Assembly (NCBI RefSeq): GCF_022414535.1
Contig: NZ_JADWYM010000003.1
Location: 248,001-312,000 of the forward strand
Direction of reading: 5' to 3'
Origin: Streptomyces sp. MUM 2J
GTDB lineage: Bacteria > Actinomycetota > Actinomycetes > Streptomycetales > Streptomycetaceae
DNA: 64,000 bases
Below the pieces are notes generated by a model. The model had not been told where the DNA came from. It did no database searches and worked only from the letters and a program-made list of their open reading frames with translations. How positions within the stretch are numbered: position 1 is the first letter of the stretch; every line of letters begins with the position of its first letter. The position numbers and the translations under genes were made by a program. Of the stretch, positions 56,201 through 63,129 are shown in pieces.

Positions 56201-56215
56201 CCGGTGCAGTCTCAT
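53207..56215 (-). CDS. sbcC: DNA repair exonuclease subunit SbcC (Rad50-like)
   Basis: The 1002-residue SMC-type ATPase works with SbcD to open and degrade hairpins and protein-blocked DNA ends. Walker A is GPTGSGKTS (near residue 39). Long coiled coils flank a zinc-hook CAVC motif (near residue 515). The C-terminal lobe holds the signature TLSGGETFFASLALALGLAD and Walker B LFIDEGFGSLDEQTLDEV. The ATG at 56215 follows GGGAG. It is 58 bp downstream of sbcD in the same operon. The coiled coil makes the opposite strand look open over thousands of bases; that frame is not a gene. Confidence 0.96.
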   Translation of the reverse strand: MRLHRLGITAFGPFGGSQTVDFDELSAAGLFLLHGPTGSGKTSVLDAVCYALYGTVPGARQSGQGTALRSDHAAPGTRTEVTLELTVAGRRLELTRQPPWERPKLRGTGMTVDKAQSWLREYDATTGAWKSLSRSHQEIGEEIVQLLGMSREQFCQVVLLPQGDFARFLRADAEARARLLGRLFDTRRFAEVEQRLAERRRTTETQVREGDAALLADAHRMQQAAGDAMELPDLSPGEPGLTEAVLTAAAVARATAREQLTVARCRLAAAESAQAAADRTLAEVRELDRLQRRFAQAQERARRLEQGAAAHQEAQTRMQRALKAEKVAPALELRDAADTEHRRATGAEANARALLSPDCADADAAGLAAAARRATEELGGLDSARRAERRLHELLTERTGLDRQERADDDVLSEATTWLDGWDAARAGLQHRIDTAQEAATRAEQLSVQREPARQRLHAARLRDRLVGDVESAADGEGAARARMLQAKAHWLDVKEQRLNGIAAELAGHLEDGAPCAVCGSTRHPAPARKDAGHVDRSAEERALAAHQEAEEAHTAVERRLATVREALAAATAEAGEASTERLARDADELERRYTQARQAASGLHGAHEELRRAEQEYERRTAERQRAELAAASRAARRDTLDRERAALEAELAEARGEAGSVAERAAQLQRRATLLTEAAEATRLAEAGAQRLKDADARLADVAFRAGFDTPRAAAAALLDDAAHRALQRRLDERQSEEVAVRAALTEPGTAAAAERPPADPTAAEQAASAATRRLREAASAHDAAVRRCEELDRLSTRAAHGARRLAPLREDHDRVARLAALAAGTSADNQRRMRLESYVLAARLEQVAAAATVRLQRMSSGRYTLVHSDDRTGRGRSGLGLHVVDAWTGRERDTATLSGGETFFASLALALGLADVVTDETGGVRLDTLFIDEGFGSLDEQTLDEVLDVLDSLRERDRSVGIVSHVADLRRRIPAQLEVRKGRAGSSVRLRTGADALGG

Positions 56216-56273
56216 CGGGTCTCCCGTGCGCTTCGGGTGCGCCGCACCCCTGGATCCTGCCGGGCGGCGCTCG

Positions 56274-57437
56274 TCACGGCGCCACCTCGCGCACGGCGTG
56301 GCCCGCGCGGACGGCGTCGACGGCGTCGCGCAGGACCGCCTGTTCGCGGCCGTCGGGGCCGGCGCCGCGCACATGGGCGACGAAGTCCTCGGCGATCTGC
56401 CGGTCGGTGCGCCCGGCCAGGCGCCGTGCGTAGGACACGGAGGGGTCGTCCGGGGCCCGGTCGGGGGCGAAGACCAGGCTGAGCGTGTGCGGGAAGCGCT
56501 CGGTGAGCCGGGCCATGGGGTCGGCGGGCCGCACCGGGTCGGTGAGTGTCGCCTCCACCCAGGCCCGTTCGTGCCGGGTGAGGCCGGGGTCGGCCAGCAG
56601 CTCGTCCAGGGTGCCGCGCAGGCGGGCCAGCGGCCGGGGCACCGGGCAGTCGAGGCGCTCGGCGGTGAGGGAGCCGTCGGCGCCGAGATCGACCAGCCAC
56701 ATGGACTTGCGGTCGTCGGCCTCGGAGAAGGAGTACGGCAGTGGGGAGCCGGAGTAGCGGACGCGCTCGGTGAGGGTCTGGCAGCCGTGCAGGTGGCCCA
56801 GCGCCACGTAGTCGACACCGTCGAAGACACCGGTGGGGACGGCGGCCACACCGCCGACGGTGATGTCGCGCTCGCTGTCGCTGGCCCGGCCGCCGGAGAC
56901 GAAGGCGTGCGCGAGGACGACGGAGCGGGTCCCCGGGGCACGGGCGGCGAGGTCGGCGCGGACCCGGTCCATGGCGGCGGCCAGCACCGGCTCGTGCCCC
57001 GCCCTCTCCACCCCGAACGTGTCCTTCACCAGGGCCGGTTCGAGGTAGGGCAGGGCGTAGAAGGCGACGTCACCGAACGCGTCCTGCAGCACCACGGGCG
57101 TGCCGCAGGCGGCCGGGTCGGTGCGCAGGTGGATGCCGGCGCGTCCGATGAGACCGGCGCCCACGCCGAGGCGTCGGGCCGAGTCGTGGTTCCCGGAGAT
57201 CATCACCGTCGGCACGCCGAGGGCGGCGAGCCTGTGCAGGGCGTCGTCGAACAGCTCGACCGCGGCGAGCGGCGGCACCGCCCGGTCGTACACGTCCCCC
57301 GCGACCACCACCGCGTCGACGTCGTGCTCGCGCACGGCGGCCACCAGGTGGTCGACGAACCCGGCCTGGGCACCGAGCATGTTCACCCGATGGAAGGCCC
57401 GGCCGAGATGCCAGTCGGACGTGTGCAGCAGTCGCAT
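56274..57437 (-). CDS. sbcD: DNA repair nuclease subunit SbcD (Mre11-like)
   Basis: The 387-residue calcineurin-like phosphoesterase is the nuclease of the SbcCD complex. Metal motifs in order: SDWHLGR (residue 7), VVAGDVYDRAVPP, SGNHDSARRLG, LAHAFVSGG and ALGHLHGCQ. The C-terminal part caps the nuclease and contacts SbcC. The ATG at 57437 has GGGGA upstream. Upstream, at 57584-57655, there is a nine-copy tandem octamer. Confidence 0.95.
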   Translation of the reverse strand: MRLLHTSDWHLGRAFHRVNMLGAQAGFVDHLVAAVREHDVDAVVVAGDVYDRAVPPLAAVELFDDALHRLAALGVPTVMISGNHDSARRLGVGAGLIGRAGIHLRTDPAACGTPVVLQDAFGDVAFYALPYLEPALVKDTFGVERAGHEPVLAAAMDRVRADLAARAPGTRSVVLAHAFVSGGRASDSERDITVGGVAAVPTGVFDGVDYVALGHLHGCQTLTERVRYSGSPLPYSFSEADDRKSMWLVDLGADGSLTAERLDCPVPRPLARLRGTLDELLADPGLTRHERAWVEATLTDPVRPADPMARLTERFPHTLSLVFAPDRAPDDPSVSYARRLAGRTDRQIAEDFVAHVRGAGPDGREQAVLRDAVDAVRAGHAVREVAP

Positions 57438-57583
57438 GATCCCCGAGACTAACGTCCGGGTCCGACACCACGGGCGGTTACTCCCGTGTTCGCCCGTCAC
57501 CGGGCCCTCTGCCCGCTCCGTCGCCTTCGCGTCGCCCCGTCCGCGGGCGCGGGCCCTGAGGAGTGGGCGGCCGTTCACCGCTC

Positions 57584-57655
57584 GGATCGGCGGATCGGCG
57601 GATCGGCGGATCGGCGGATCGGCGGATCGGCGGATCGGCGGATCGGCGGATCGGC
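57584..57655. repeat. Nine perfect tandem copies of the octamer GGATCGGC
   Basis: The unit GGATCGGC repeats nine times without a mismatch (72 bp), between sbcD and the IMPACT-family gene. It is in a non-coding gap, upstream of sbcD and just downstream of the IMPACT-family stop. Simple repeats of this type are prone to copy-number change. Confidence 0.95.
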
Positions 57656-57692
57656 GAGAAGTACCTGGCGCCGGAGCCGTCGCCCTCCCGAC

Positions 57693-58319
57693 TCACACGT
57701 CGCCGTAGGCCTCTGCGCCCGGCTCGAAGTCGGCCGTCCCGGCGGTGGCGTCGGCGAGCCAGGCGCGGAAGGCGTCCACGTCGGCGTCCGGCAGCCCGAT
57801 CTCCAGGGTGACCACCTCGGCGTACCGTACGTCGCGCACCTCGCGCCCGGTGGCCCGCAGGTCGTTCTGGAGCTTGCCGGCGCGCTGGTGGTCGACGGTG
57901 ACCGTGGCGAGCCGGAACCGGCGGCGGGTGAGGGTGCCGAGCGCGTCCAGGGCCTCGCCCACGGCGCCGCCGTAGGCCCTGATCAGGCCGCCGGCGCCGA
58001 GCTTGACGCCGCCGTAGTAGCGGGTGACGACGGCGACCACGTAGCGCATGTCCCGGCGCAGCAGCATCTGGAGCATCGGCACGCCTGCGGTGCCGCCCGG
58101 TTCCCCGTCGTCGCTGGCCCTCTGGATCGCGGCGTCGGCGCCGACGACGTACGCCCAGCAGTTGTGCGTGGCGTCGGCGTGCTCCCTGCGCACCGCGGCG
58201 ATGAAGTCCTGCGCCTCCTGCTCGGTGGCCGCCGGCGCGAGGGCGCACAGGAAGCGGGAGCGGTTGACCTCGGTCTCGTGCACGCCGGTGCGGGCGATGG
58301 TGCGGTACTCGTCCTGCAT
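57693..58319 (-). CDS. YigZ/IMPACT family protein
   Basis: The 208-residue protein has the UPF0029/IMPACT domain (about residues 15-120, with RSRFLCALAPA, HNCWAYVVG, SDDGEPGGTAGVPMLQML and VVTRYYGGVKLGAGGL) and a C-terminal DUF1949-like domain (about 135-200). YigZ proteins are conserved but their role is not clear; yeast and mammal relatives act on translation control by GCN2. Its downstream neighbour is the octamer repeat at 57584-57655. Confidence 0.9.
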   Translation of the reverse strand: MQDEYRTIARTGVHETEVNRSRFLCALAPAATEQEAQDFIAAVRREHADATHNCWAYVVGADAAIQRASDDGEPGGTAGVPMLQMLLRRDMRYVVAVVTRYYGGVKLGAGGLIRAYGGAVGEALDALGTLTRRRFRLATVTVDHQRAGKLQNDLRATGREVRDVRYAEVVTLEIGLPDADVDAFRAWLADATAGTADFEPGAEAYGDV

Positions 58320-58377
58320 CCGGCCAGCCTATGCGGGGGCATGCCGGCCGCTCCCCCTCGGTCGCCCCGTGCCCTGT

Positions 58378-58920
58378 CTACCGCTTCGCACCCCGCGCCA
58401 CCGTGACCGCCGTCAGCAGGGCGGCTCCGGGGGTGAGCGCCTGCCAGGAGGGGCCGTACCAGGAGAGGACGGCGATCGCGGCCGTCGGGAACTTGGCGCG
58501 CACCCGCTCCAGGGTGTCGTCGAGGCCGTCGCCCGCCAGGTCGAGGACGAGGTTCGCCAGGCCGGGGTTGTGCCCGACCAGCAGCAGGGTGCCGACGTGC
58601 GCAGGCGCCTGCCGGACGGCGTCGAGGAGCGCGGGGGCGTCGGCGGCGTACAGCCGTTCGTCGTACCGCACGGGCGGCGGGGTGCCCCACTGGGCCGAGG
58701 CCAGTTCCCAGGTCCGGCGGGCGCGGACGGCGGTGGAGCACAGGGCGAGGTCGGGCAGGCAGTCGGCGGCGGCGAGCGCACGGCCGGCGGCGGGGGCGTC
58801 GCGCAGGCCCCGGGGACCGAGCGGACGCTCGTGGTCGGGGGTGCCTTCCGGCCAGGCGGACTTGGCATGCCGCAGCACGACGAGGCGGCGCATCGGCCCG
58901 CCGCCCGCGCGCCCGGTCAT
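58378..58920 (-). CDS. SixA-type histidine phosphatase
   Basis: The 180-residue protein is a histidine-phosphatase-superfamily member with the catalytic motif LRHAKSAWP (near residue 16, RHG-type) and the second catalytic His in LLLVGHNPGLANLV. SixA removes phosphate from histidine-phosphotransfer domains. The start is the ATG at 58920, which overlaps the stop of the next upstream gene (58917) as ATGA; an ATG nine codons later is possible. Confidence 0.88.
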   Translation of the reverse strand: MTGRAGGGPMRRLVVLRHAKSAWPEGTPDHERPLGPRGLRDAPAAGRALAAADCLPDLALCSTAVRARRTWELASAQWGTPPPVRYDERLYAADAPALLDAVRQAPAHVGTLLLVGHNPGLANLVLDLAGDGLDDTLERVRAKFPTAAIAVLSWYGPSWQALTPGAALLTAVTVARGAKR

Positions 58921-59648
58921 GACGGTGCCCCCACGTCGCGGGCGAGGTCGAGGCCGAGGAGCCGGTCGGCGTGGACGTAGGTCTCGAAGCGGGCGCCGTC
59001 GGGCAGCTCCCCGGGTGGGGCCTGCGCCACGTCGTGCAGGACGCGCAGGACGGCGGGGATGTCGAGGTCGTTCTCCCAGGCGGCGCGGAGCCGGGCGCGT
59101 ACGGCGTCCGGGACGGGCCGGGAGGGCCGGCGGGCCCAGTCGGCTACGGCGTGCCGCCGGCGGGCGAGGGTGTCGCCCGCCGCGGCGAGCACGGCCGGGT
59201 CCAACCGCACGGCGGCGGTGCGGGGCGCGCCCAGCAGGGCCAGGCGTACGGCGGCCGGGTCGGCGTCCGTGACCGGCTCGCCCGGCTCCACCTCGACCGG
59301 GCCGACGGCCAGCAGGACGCCGTCGGCGATGCCGGCGCCCTGTGGAGCCACATGGACGACCTGGGCCTCGCCGAGTCCGGCGGCCACGTCCCGGCTGTCC
59401 TCCAGGGGCCGCATGCCGAGGGCCGCCGCGCCCGCCCGCAGCTCGGCCTGCTGCCGTGGGGCGTCGAGGAGCGCCCACACGGGTGTGCCGCCGAGTTCGA
59501 GGGCGCGTACGAGCAGGTCGGTGACGAGGAGGACGCGCAGGGCGGTGGGGTCGTAGCCCGGCGCGTGGGCCTCGATGCGGGTCAGCCCACGGCGGACCGG
59601 GGCGGCCTCGACGGGCTCGCCGGTTCGGTCGTCGATGATGCGCAGCAC
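58917..59648 (-). CDS. Cysteinyl-tRNA synthetase-related protein of unknown function
   Basis: The 243-residue protein is not a standard enzyme I can name. Its second half (WARRPSRPVPDAVRARLRAAWENDLDIPAVLRVLHDV, then FETYVHADRLLGLDL) resembles the helical part of class-I cysteinyl-tRNA synthetases, and the middle (about residues 40-130) looks like a Rossmann-like remnant with no HIGH or KMSKS motif, so it cannot charge tRNA. The GTG at 59648 lies 7 nt after a TACGCT box and lacks a ribosome site, suggesting a leaderless transcript. Its stop overlaps the SixA-type start, so the two are co-translated. Confidence 0.6.
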   Translation of the reverse strand: MLRIIDDRTGEPVEAAPVRRGLTRIEAHAPGYDPTALRVLLVTDLLVRALELGGTPVWALLDAPRQQAELRAGAAALGMRPLEDSRDVAAGLGEAQVVHVAPQGAGIADGVLLAVGPVEVEPGEPVTDADPAAVRLALLGAPRTAAVRLDPAVLAAAGDTLARRRHAVADWARRPSRPVPDAVRARLRAAWENDLDIPAVLRVLHDVAQAPPGELPDGARFETYVHADRLLGLDLARDVGAPS

Positions 59649-59805
59649 GCAGTGAGCGTAGGCGCGCGGACGGCCGCGCGCAGTCCGGTCGCGCGGATTC
59701 CGGGCAGGGTGGCGGTGAACGCGCCGGTCGGCGGCGGAATCCCGACGGCCGGAGTGTGGTTGTCCGTCTCGACGGAACGTACCCCGATACCAAGGGAGAC
59801 TGGCC

Positions 59806-60219
59806 TTGTACGGCGACGACGCGGCGGTCCGCAAGATCCTCACCGAGTTCGGCGACACGTGGGCGGTGGTGGGCCTGTCCTCGAACCGGCGGCGCGCCGC
59901 CCACGGGGTGGCCGAGGTGCTCAGGCGCCACGGCAAGCGCGTCGTACCCGTGCACCCGAAGGCCGAGACGGTGCACGGCGAGCGGGGCTACGCCTGCCTC
60001 GCGGACATCCCGTTCGACGTGGACGTGGTCGACGTCTTCGTCAACAGCGCCCTGGCGGGCGCGGTGGCGGACGAGGCGGTCGCGAAGGGCGCCCGGGCCG
60101 TGTGGTTCCAGCTCGGTGTCGTCGACGAGGCGGCGTACGACCGTACGCGGGCCGCGGGAGTGGAGATGGTGATGGACCGCTGTCCTGCGATCGAGATCCC
60201 GTTGCTCGGCGGGAGTTAG
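59806..60219 (+). CDS. CoA-binding domain protein (YccU-like)
   Basis: The 137-residue protein is a Rossmann-fold CoA_binding_2 protein: FGDTWAVVGLSSNRRRAAHGV near residue 17, VVPVHPKAETVHGERGYACLADIPFDVDVVDVFVN, and VWFQLGVVDEAAYDRTRAAGVEMVMDRCPAIE. This family binds CoA or related nucleotides, but its function is not known. The TTG at 59806 has GGGAG 7 bases upstream. The stop TAG is also the first base triplet of the inverted-repeat element at 60217. Confidence 0.9.
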   Translation: MYGDDAAVRKILTEFGDTWAVVGLSSNRRRAAHGVAEVLRRHGKRVVPVHPKAETVHGERGYACLADIPFDVDVVDVFVNSALAGAVADEAVAKGARAVWFQLGVVDEAAYDRTRAAGVEMVMDRCPAIEIPLLGGS

Positions 60220-60395
60220 GGCGTGTTTCGAAAGTCCCGCCTGCCTGGCGGCGTCTGGCACGCACGCTCGCCGCGTTGTCGGGCTCGCCCCGATACATCC
60301 AGTATCGGGGCGACCCTCCGCCTTGCGATCGCACGCACCAGACGCCGCCAGGCCTGCCCTTCGGGCAGACGACGCTACTTTCGAAACACGCCCTA
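60217..60395. mobile_element. MITE-like element with 19-bp terminal inverted repeats
   Basis: TAGGGCGTGTTTCGAAAGT (60217-60235) is repeated as its exact reverse complement at 60377-60395. Inner repeats (CCTGGCGGCGTCTGG and CCAGACGCCGCCAGG) and a central hairpin (GCCCCGATAC, 5-nt loop, GTATCGGGGC) make the whole 179 bp a long foldback. The ends are TA, so if TA is the target duplication the element is GGGCGTG...CACGCCC, as for IS630/Tc1-type elements; no transposase is present. It overlaps the stop of the CoA-binding gene. Confidence 0.85.
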
Positions 60396-60445
60396 GGCGG
60401 CGGCCGCCGGGCGGTGGCACGGAAACGGCCCGGACCGGACCCCGG

Positions 60446-60805
60446 TCAGTCGTGCGGCGGGCGGTCGGTGAGCCGGTGGTCGGCGACGCTCAGCGCCTCG
60501 TCCACCAGGCGGCGCAGATGCCCGTCCCGCAGCGAGTAGACCACCCGCCTGCCCTCCTTGCGGGTGGTCACCAGGCCCGCGAGGCGCAGCCGCGCCAGAT
60601 GCTGGCTGACCGCCGGACGCGCCGCCCCGCAGACCTCGGTGAGTGTCGTGACGTCCGCCTCCGAGGACGTCAGCGCGTGCACCAGAACGAGCCGGGTCCG
60701 GTCGCCGAGCAGGGCGAGGACTTCGGCGGCGAGCGCGAACTGCTCCTCGCCGGGGGTGCGCGGATGCGCATCGTGTGCAGATGACAGGTGCATGCGTGCG
60801 CTCAT
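60446..60805 (-). CDS. ArsR/SmtB family metal-responsive regulator
   Basis: The 119-residue protein has the ArsR winged helix (about residues 20-100, EVLALLGDRTRLVLVHALTSSEADVTTL, ARPAVSQHLARLRLAGLV). A His/Asp-rich N-terminus (MHLSSAHDAHPR) and a C-terminal DHRLTDRPPHD could be metal sites. It is divergent from a CDF zinc/cobalt exporter and probably represses it. The ATG at 60805 follows a CATTAT -10-like box by about 6 nt; an in-frame ATG at 60793 is another candidate. Confidence 0.9.
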   Translation of the reverse strand: MSARMHLSSAHDAHPRTPGEEQFALAAEVLALLGDRTRLVLVHALTSSEADVTTLTEVCGAARPAVSQHLARLRLAGLVTTRKEGRRVVYSLRDGHLRRLVDEALSVADHRLTDRPPHD

Positions 60806-60867
60806 ACGCACATAATGACCCCGTGGGCGTGCGTGCGTCCACCTCCGCCCACCGGAAGGGGAGCCAC

Positions 60868-61947
60868 GTGAGCGACCGGCACGAACACCGACACGATCAG
60901 GGGGGTCTCCCCCACGAGGCTCCCGGGCACGGGCACGGGCATGCTCACGACCACCCCCGCCCCTCCCTGCGCCACCGGCTCGGCCACCTCCTCACCCCGC
61001 ACTCCCACGGGACCGCGGACAAGCTCGACGCCGCTCTGGAGTCCTCCGCCCGGGGCATGCGCGCGGTGTGGGTGTCGCTGGCGGTGCTCGGCGCGACCGC
61101 GCTGGCACAGGCGATCGTGGTGGTGGCGTCGGGCTCGGTGGCCCTGCTCGGCGACACGGTGCACAACGCGGCCGACGCCCTGACCGCCGTCCCCCTCGGC
61201 ATCGCCTTCGTACTGGGACGCAGGGCCGCCACGCGGCGCTTCACCTACGGCTACGGCCGGGCGGAGGATCTGGCGGGCGTCGTGATCGTGCTCACGATCG
61301 CCGCGTCCGCCGCCTTCGCCGCGTGGGCCGCGGTGGACCGTCTGCTCGCACCACGACCGGTCGCGTACCTGCCGGCCGTCGCCGCCGCCGCGCTGATCGG
61401 CTTCGCGGGCAACGAATGGGTGGCCCGCCACCGCATCCGTGTCGGCCGGTCGATCGGCTCGGCGGCGCTGATCGCCGACGGGCTCCACGCCCGCACCGAC
61501 GGCTTCACCTCACTGGCCGTGCTGCTGGGCGCCGTCGGCTCGGCCCTGGGCTGGGAGCAGGCCGACCCGATCGTGGGACTGGCGATCACGGCAGCGATCG
61601 TGCTGGTGCTGCGCGACGCGGCCCGCGAGGTGTTCCGGCGGGTGCTGGACGCCGTCGACCCCGCGCTGGTGGACCGTGCGGAACAAGCGCTCACCGCGGT
61701 TCCGGGCGTGCGCGGAGTCGGCGAGCTGCGGCTGCGCTGGATCGGGCACCGGCTGCGGGCCGAGGTGGCGGTCGTGGTGGACGGCGAGGCGACGGTACGG
61801 CAGGCGCACGCCGTGTCCGTGGACGCCGAGCACGCACTGCTGCACGCCGTGCCCCGCCTGACGGCCGCCCTGGTGCACGCCGACCCGGAACCCGCCCCCG
61901 GGGTACCGGACCCGCACCGGCCCCTGGCCCACCACGCGTCGCCGTGA
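60868..61947 (+). CDS. Cation diffusion facilitator (zinc/divalent metal exporter)
   Basis: The 359-residue protein is a CDF antiporter that exports Zn2+ or similar ions. A His-rich N-terminus (HEHRHDQGG and HGHGHAHDH, then HSHG near residue 52) precedes six transmembrane helices (about 70-265). The transport-site motifs are GDTVHNAADAL (H-x3-D) in helix 2 and ADGLHARTDGF in helix 5, followed by a cytoplasmic C-terminal domain (about 270-350). The GTG at 60868 has GGAAGGGGAG upstream. It lies opposite the ArsR gene, and metal-induced expression is expected. Confidence 0.93.
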   Translation: MSDRHEHRHDQGGLPHEAPGHGHGHAHDHPRPSLRHRLGHLLTPHSHGTADKLDAALESSARGMRAVWVSLAVLGATALAQAIVVVASGSVALLGDTVHNAADALTAVPLGIAFVLGRRAATRRFTYGYGRAEDLAGVVIVLTIAASAAFAAWAAVDRLLAPRPVAYLPAVAAAALIGFAGNEWVARHRIRVGRSIGSAALIADGLHARTDGFTSLAVLLGAVGSALGWEQADPIVGLAITAAIVLVLRDAAREVFRRVLDAVDPALVDRAEQALTAVPGVRGVGELRLRWIGHRLRAEVAVVVDGEATVRQAHAVSVDAEHALLHAVPRLTAALVHADPEPAPGVPDPHRPLAHHASP

Positions 61948-62186
61948 CCCGCCCCCGCCCCCGCCTTCGCCGGACCGGCCCGGGCGAGGGGACCGTGGCC
62001 CGGGCGGCACGGCGCGGCGGGTGCGGGTACGGGCGGTACGGGCCCGGGGCGGGCGGACACAGGGCACCCGCGGGCGTGCCGGGGGGCGGCCGGCTCCCCG
62101 AGGCGGTCGGAGCGGGGACCTCGGACGGCGTGCCCGGTGGGCGCGTGCACGGCCGCCGGTGCGACCCGCTGGGGGCGCGGACCGGA

Positions 62187-62759
62187 TCAGCGGACGGGTG
62201 GGACGGAGACCGCCATGACCATCTCCATCGGCGCGTCCCCCTCGTTGCCGTAGGTGTGGGGCGCGTCGGCCTCGAAGGAGGCGCTGGAACCCGCAGGGAC
62301 GCGGTAGGGGACACCGTCCAGAGTGAGGGTCAGCTCACCGGCCGTGACATGGACGAGCTCGACCGTGCCGGTGGGGTGCGGGTCGGAGGGGCTGGACTCG
62401 CCCGGCATCAGCCGCCAGTCCCACATCTCCAGCGGGCCGGGAGCCTCGGCGCCGGCGAGGAGGCGGTTGTAGCTGCCCGCGTCCGTGCGCCAGAGCCGTA
62501 CGGCCTGTTCGGCGGGGACGACGCGGACCTTCGGGCCCTGCTCGTAGTCCAGCAGGGTGGTGATGCTGACGCCGAGCGCGTCGCCGATCTTGACCACGGT
62601 GCCGATGCTCGGGTTGGTGCGCGCCTGCTCGATCTGGATGAGCATGCCGCGGCTGACGCCGGCCCTGGCGGCCAGAGCGTCCAGGGTGAAGCCGCGCTCG
62701 GTGCGCCAGCGTTTGACGTTGCGCGCCAGGGACTGGGTCAGCAGGTCGAGGTCCGACAC
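62187..62759 (-). CDS. XRE-cupin transcriptional regulator
   Basis: The 190-residue protein has an XRE helix-turn-helix (about residues 10-70, LARNVKRWRTERGFTLDALAARAGVSRGMLIQIEQ) and a C-terminal cupin (about 110-185, HPTGTVELVHVTAGELTLTLDGVPYRVPAGSSASFEADAPHTYGN). XRE-cupin regulators often act beside the amino acid or drug permease gene that they control. The GTG at 62759 has a weak TGGA ribosome site; the frame could start at a TTG at 62852, adding a low-complexity 31-residue stretch. Opposite it lies the remnant of an EamA permease. Confidence 0.87.
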   Translation of the reverse strand: MSDLDLLTQSLARNVKRWRTERGFTLDALAARAGVSRGMLIQIEQARTNPSIGTVVKIGDALGVSITTLLDYEQGPKVRVVPAEQAVRLWRTDAGSYNRLLAGAEAPGPLEMWDWRLMPGESSPSDPHPTGTVELVHVTAGELTLTLDGVPYRVPAGSSASFEADAPHTYGNEGDAPMEMVMAVSVPPVR

Positions 62760-62878
62760 GGTCCGTCCAGGGTTTTCGACGTTCTCGGCCAAGGAGACAG
62801 ATCCAAAGGGTCCGGCGGTTCCAGTGGGCCCGGCGAGGCCCGGAGGGTTCAATATCTTGGATGACGGAGTTTGATTGA

Positions 62879-63125
62879 GTGAACTACCGTGTGGTGCACC
62901 CGATCGTTCACCGAACTGTACTGCGAGGCGGCCCGTGGCAGCAGTCGGCCGCGGACGCCATCGCCGCCCAGCACGGACCGGTCACCGTCGCCGCCGTCCT
63001 CGCTCCACCCCGTGGTGACCGCGCTGGCCGCACGCGGCTTCCTCCGCGAACGGCTGCGCGGCGTCCGGGCGGCGGGCGCGGGCCCGGCCCTGGCCGGCAC
63101 CCTGCTGCCGACGGCAGGCCGACGC
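62879..63125 (+). pseudogene. EamA (DMT) permease remnant
   Basis: The last 60 or so residues of an EamA transporter are recognisable but split between frames: HGPVTVAAVLA in one frame, then SLHPVVTALAARGFLRERLRGV and AGPALAGTLLPTAG in the next, breaking at about 63001. The joint is explained by loss of about 5 bp in CTCG repeats. The N-terminal 230 or so residues of a normal EamA protein are missing, so only about one-fifth of the gene remains. It is divergent from the XRE-cupin gene, a pairing expected for a functional permease. Confidence 0.6.
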
Positions 63126-63129
63126 GGCG

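Noticed and set aside
57584..57655. A possible CRISPR array
   Set aside because: The repeats are 8 bp, contiguous and without spacers, so it is a simple tandem repeat.
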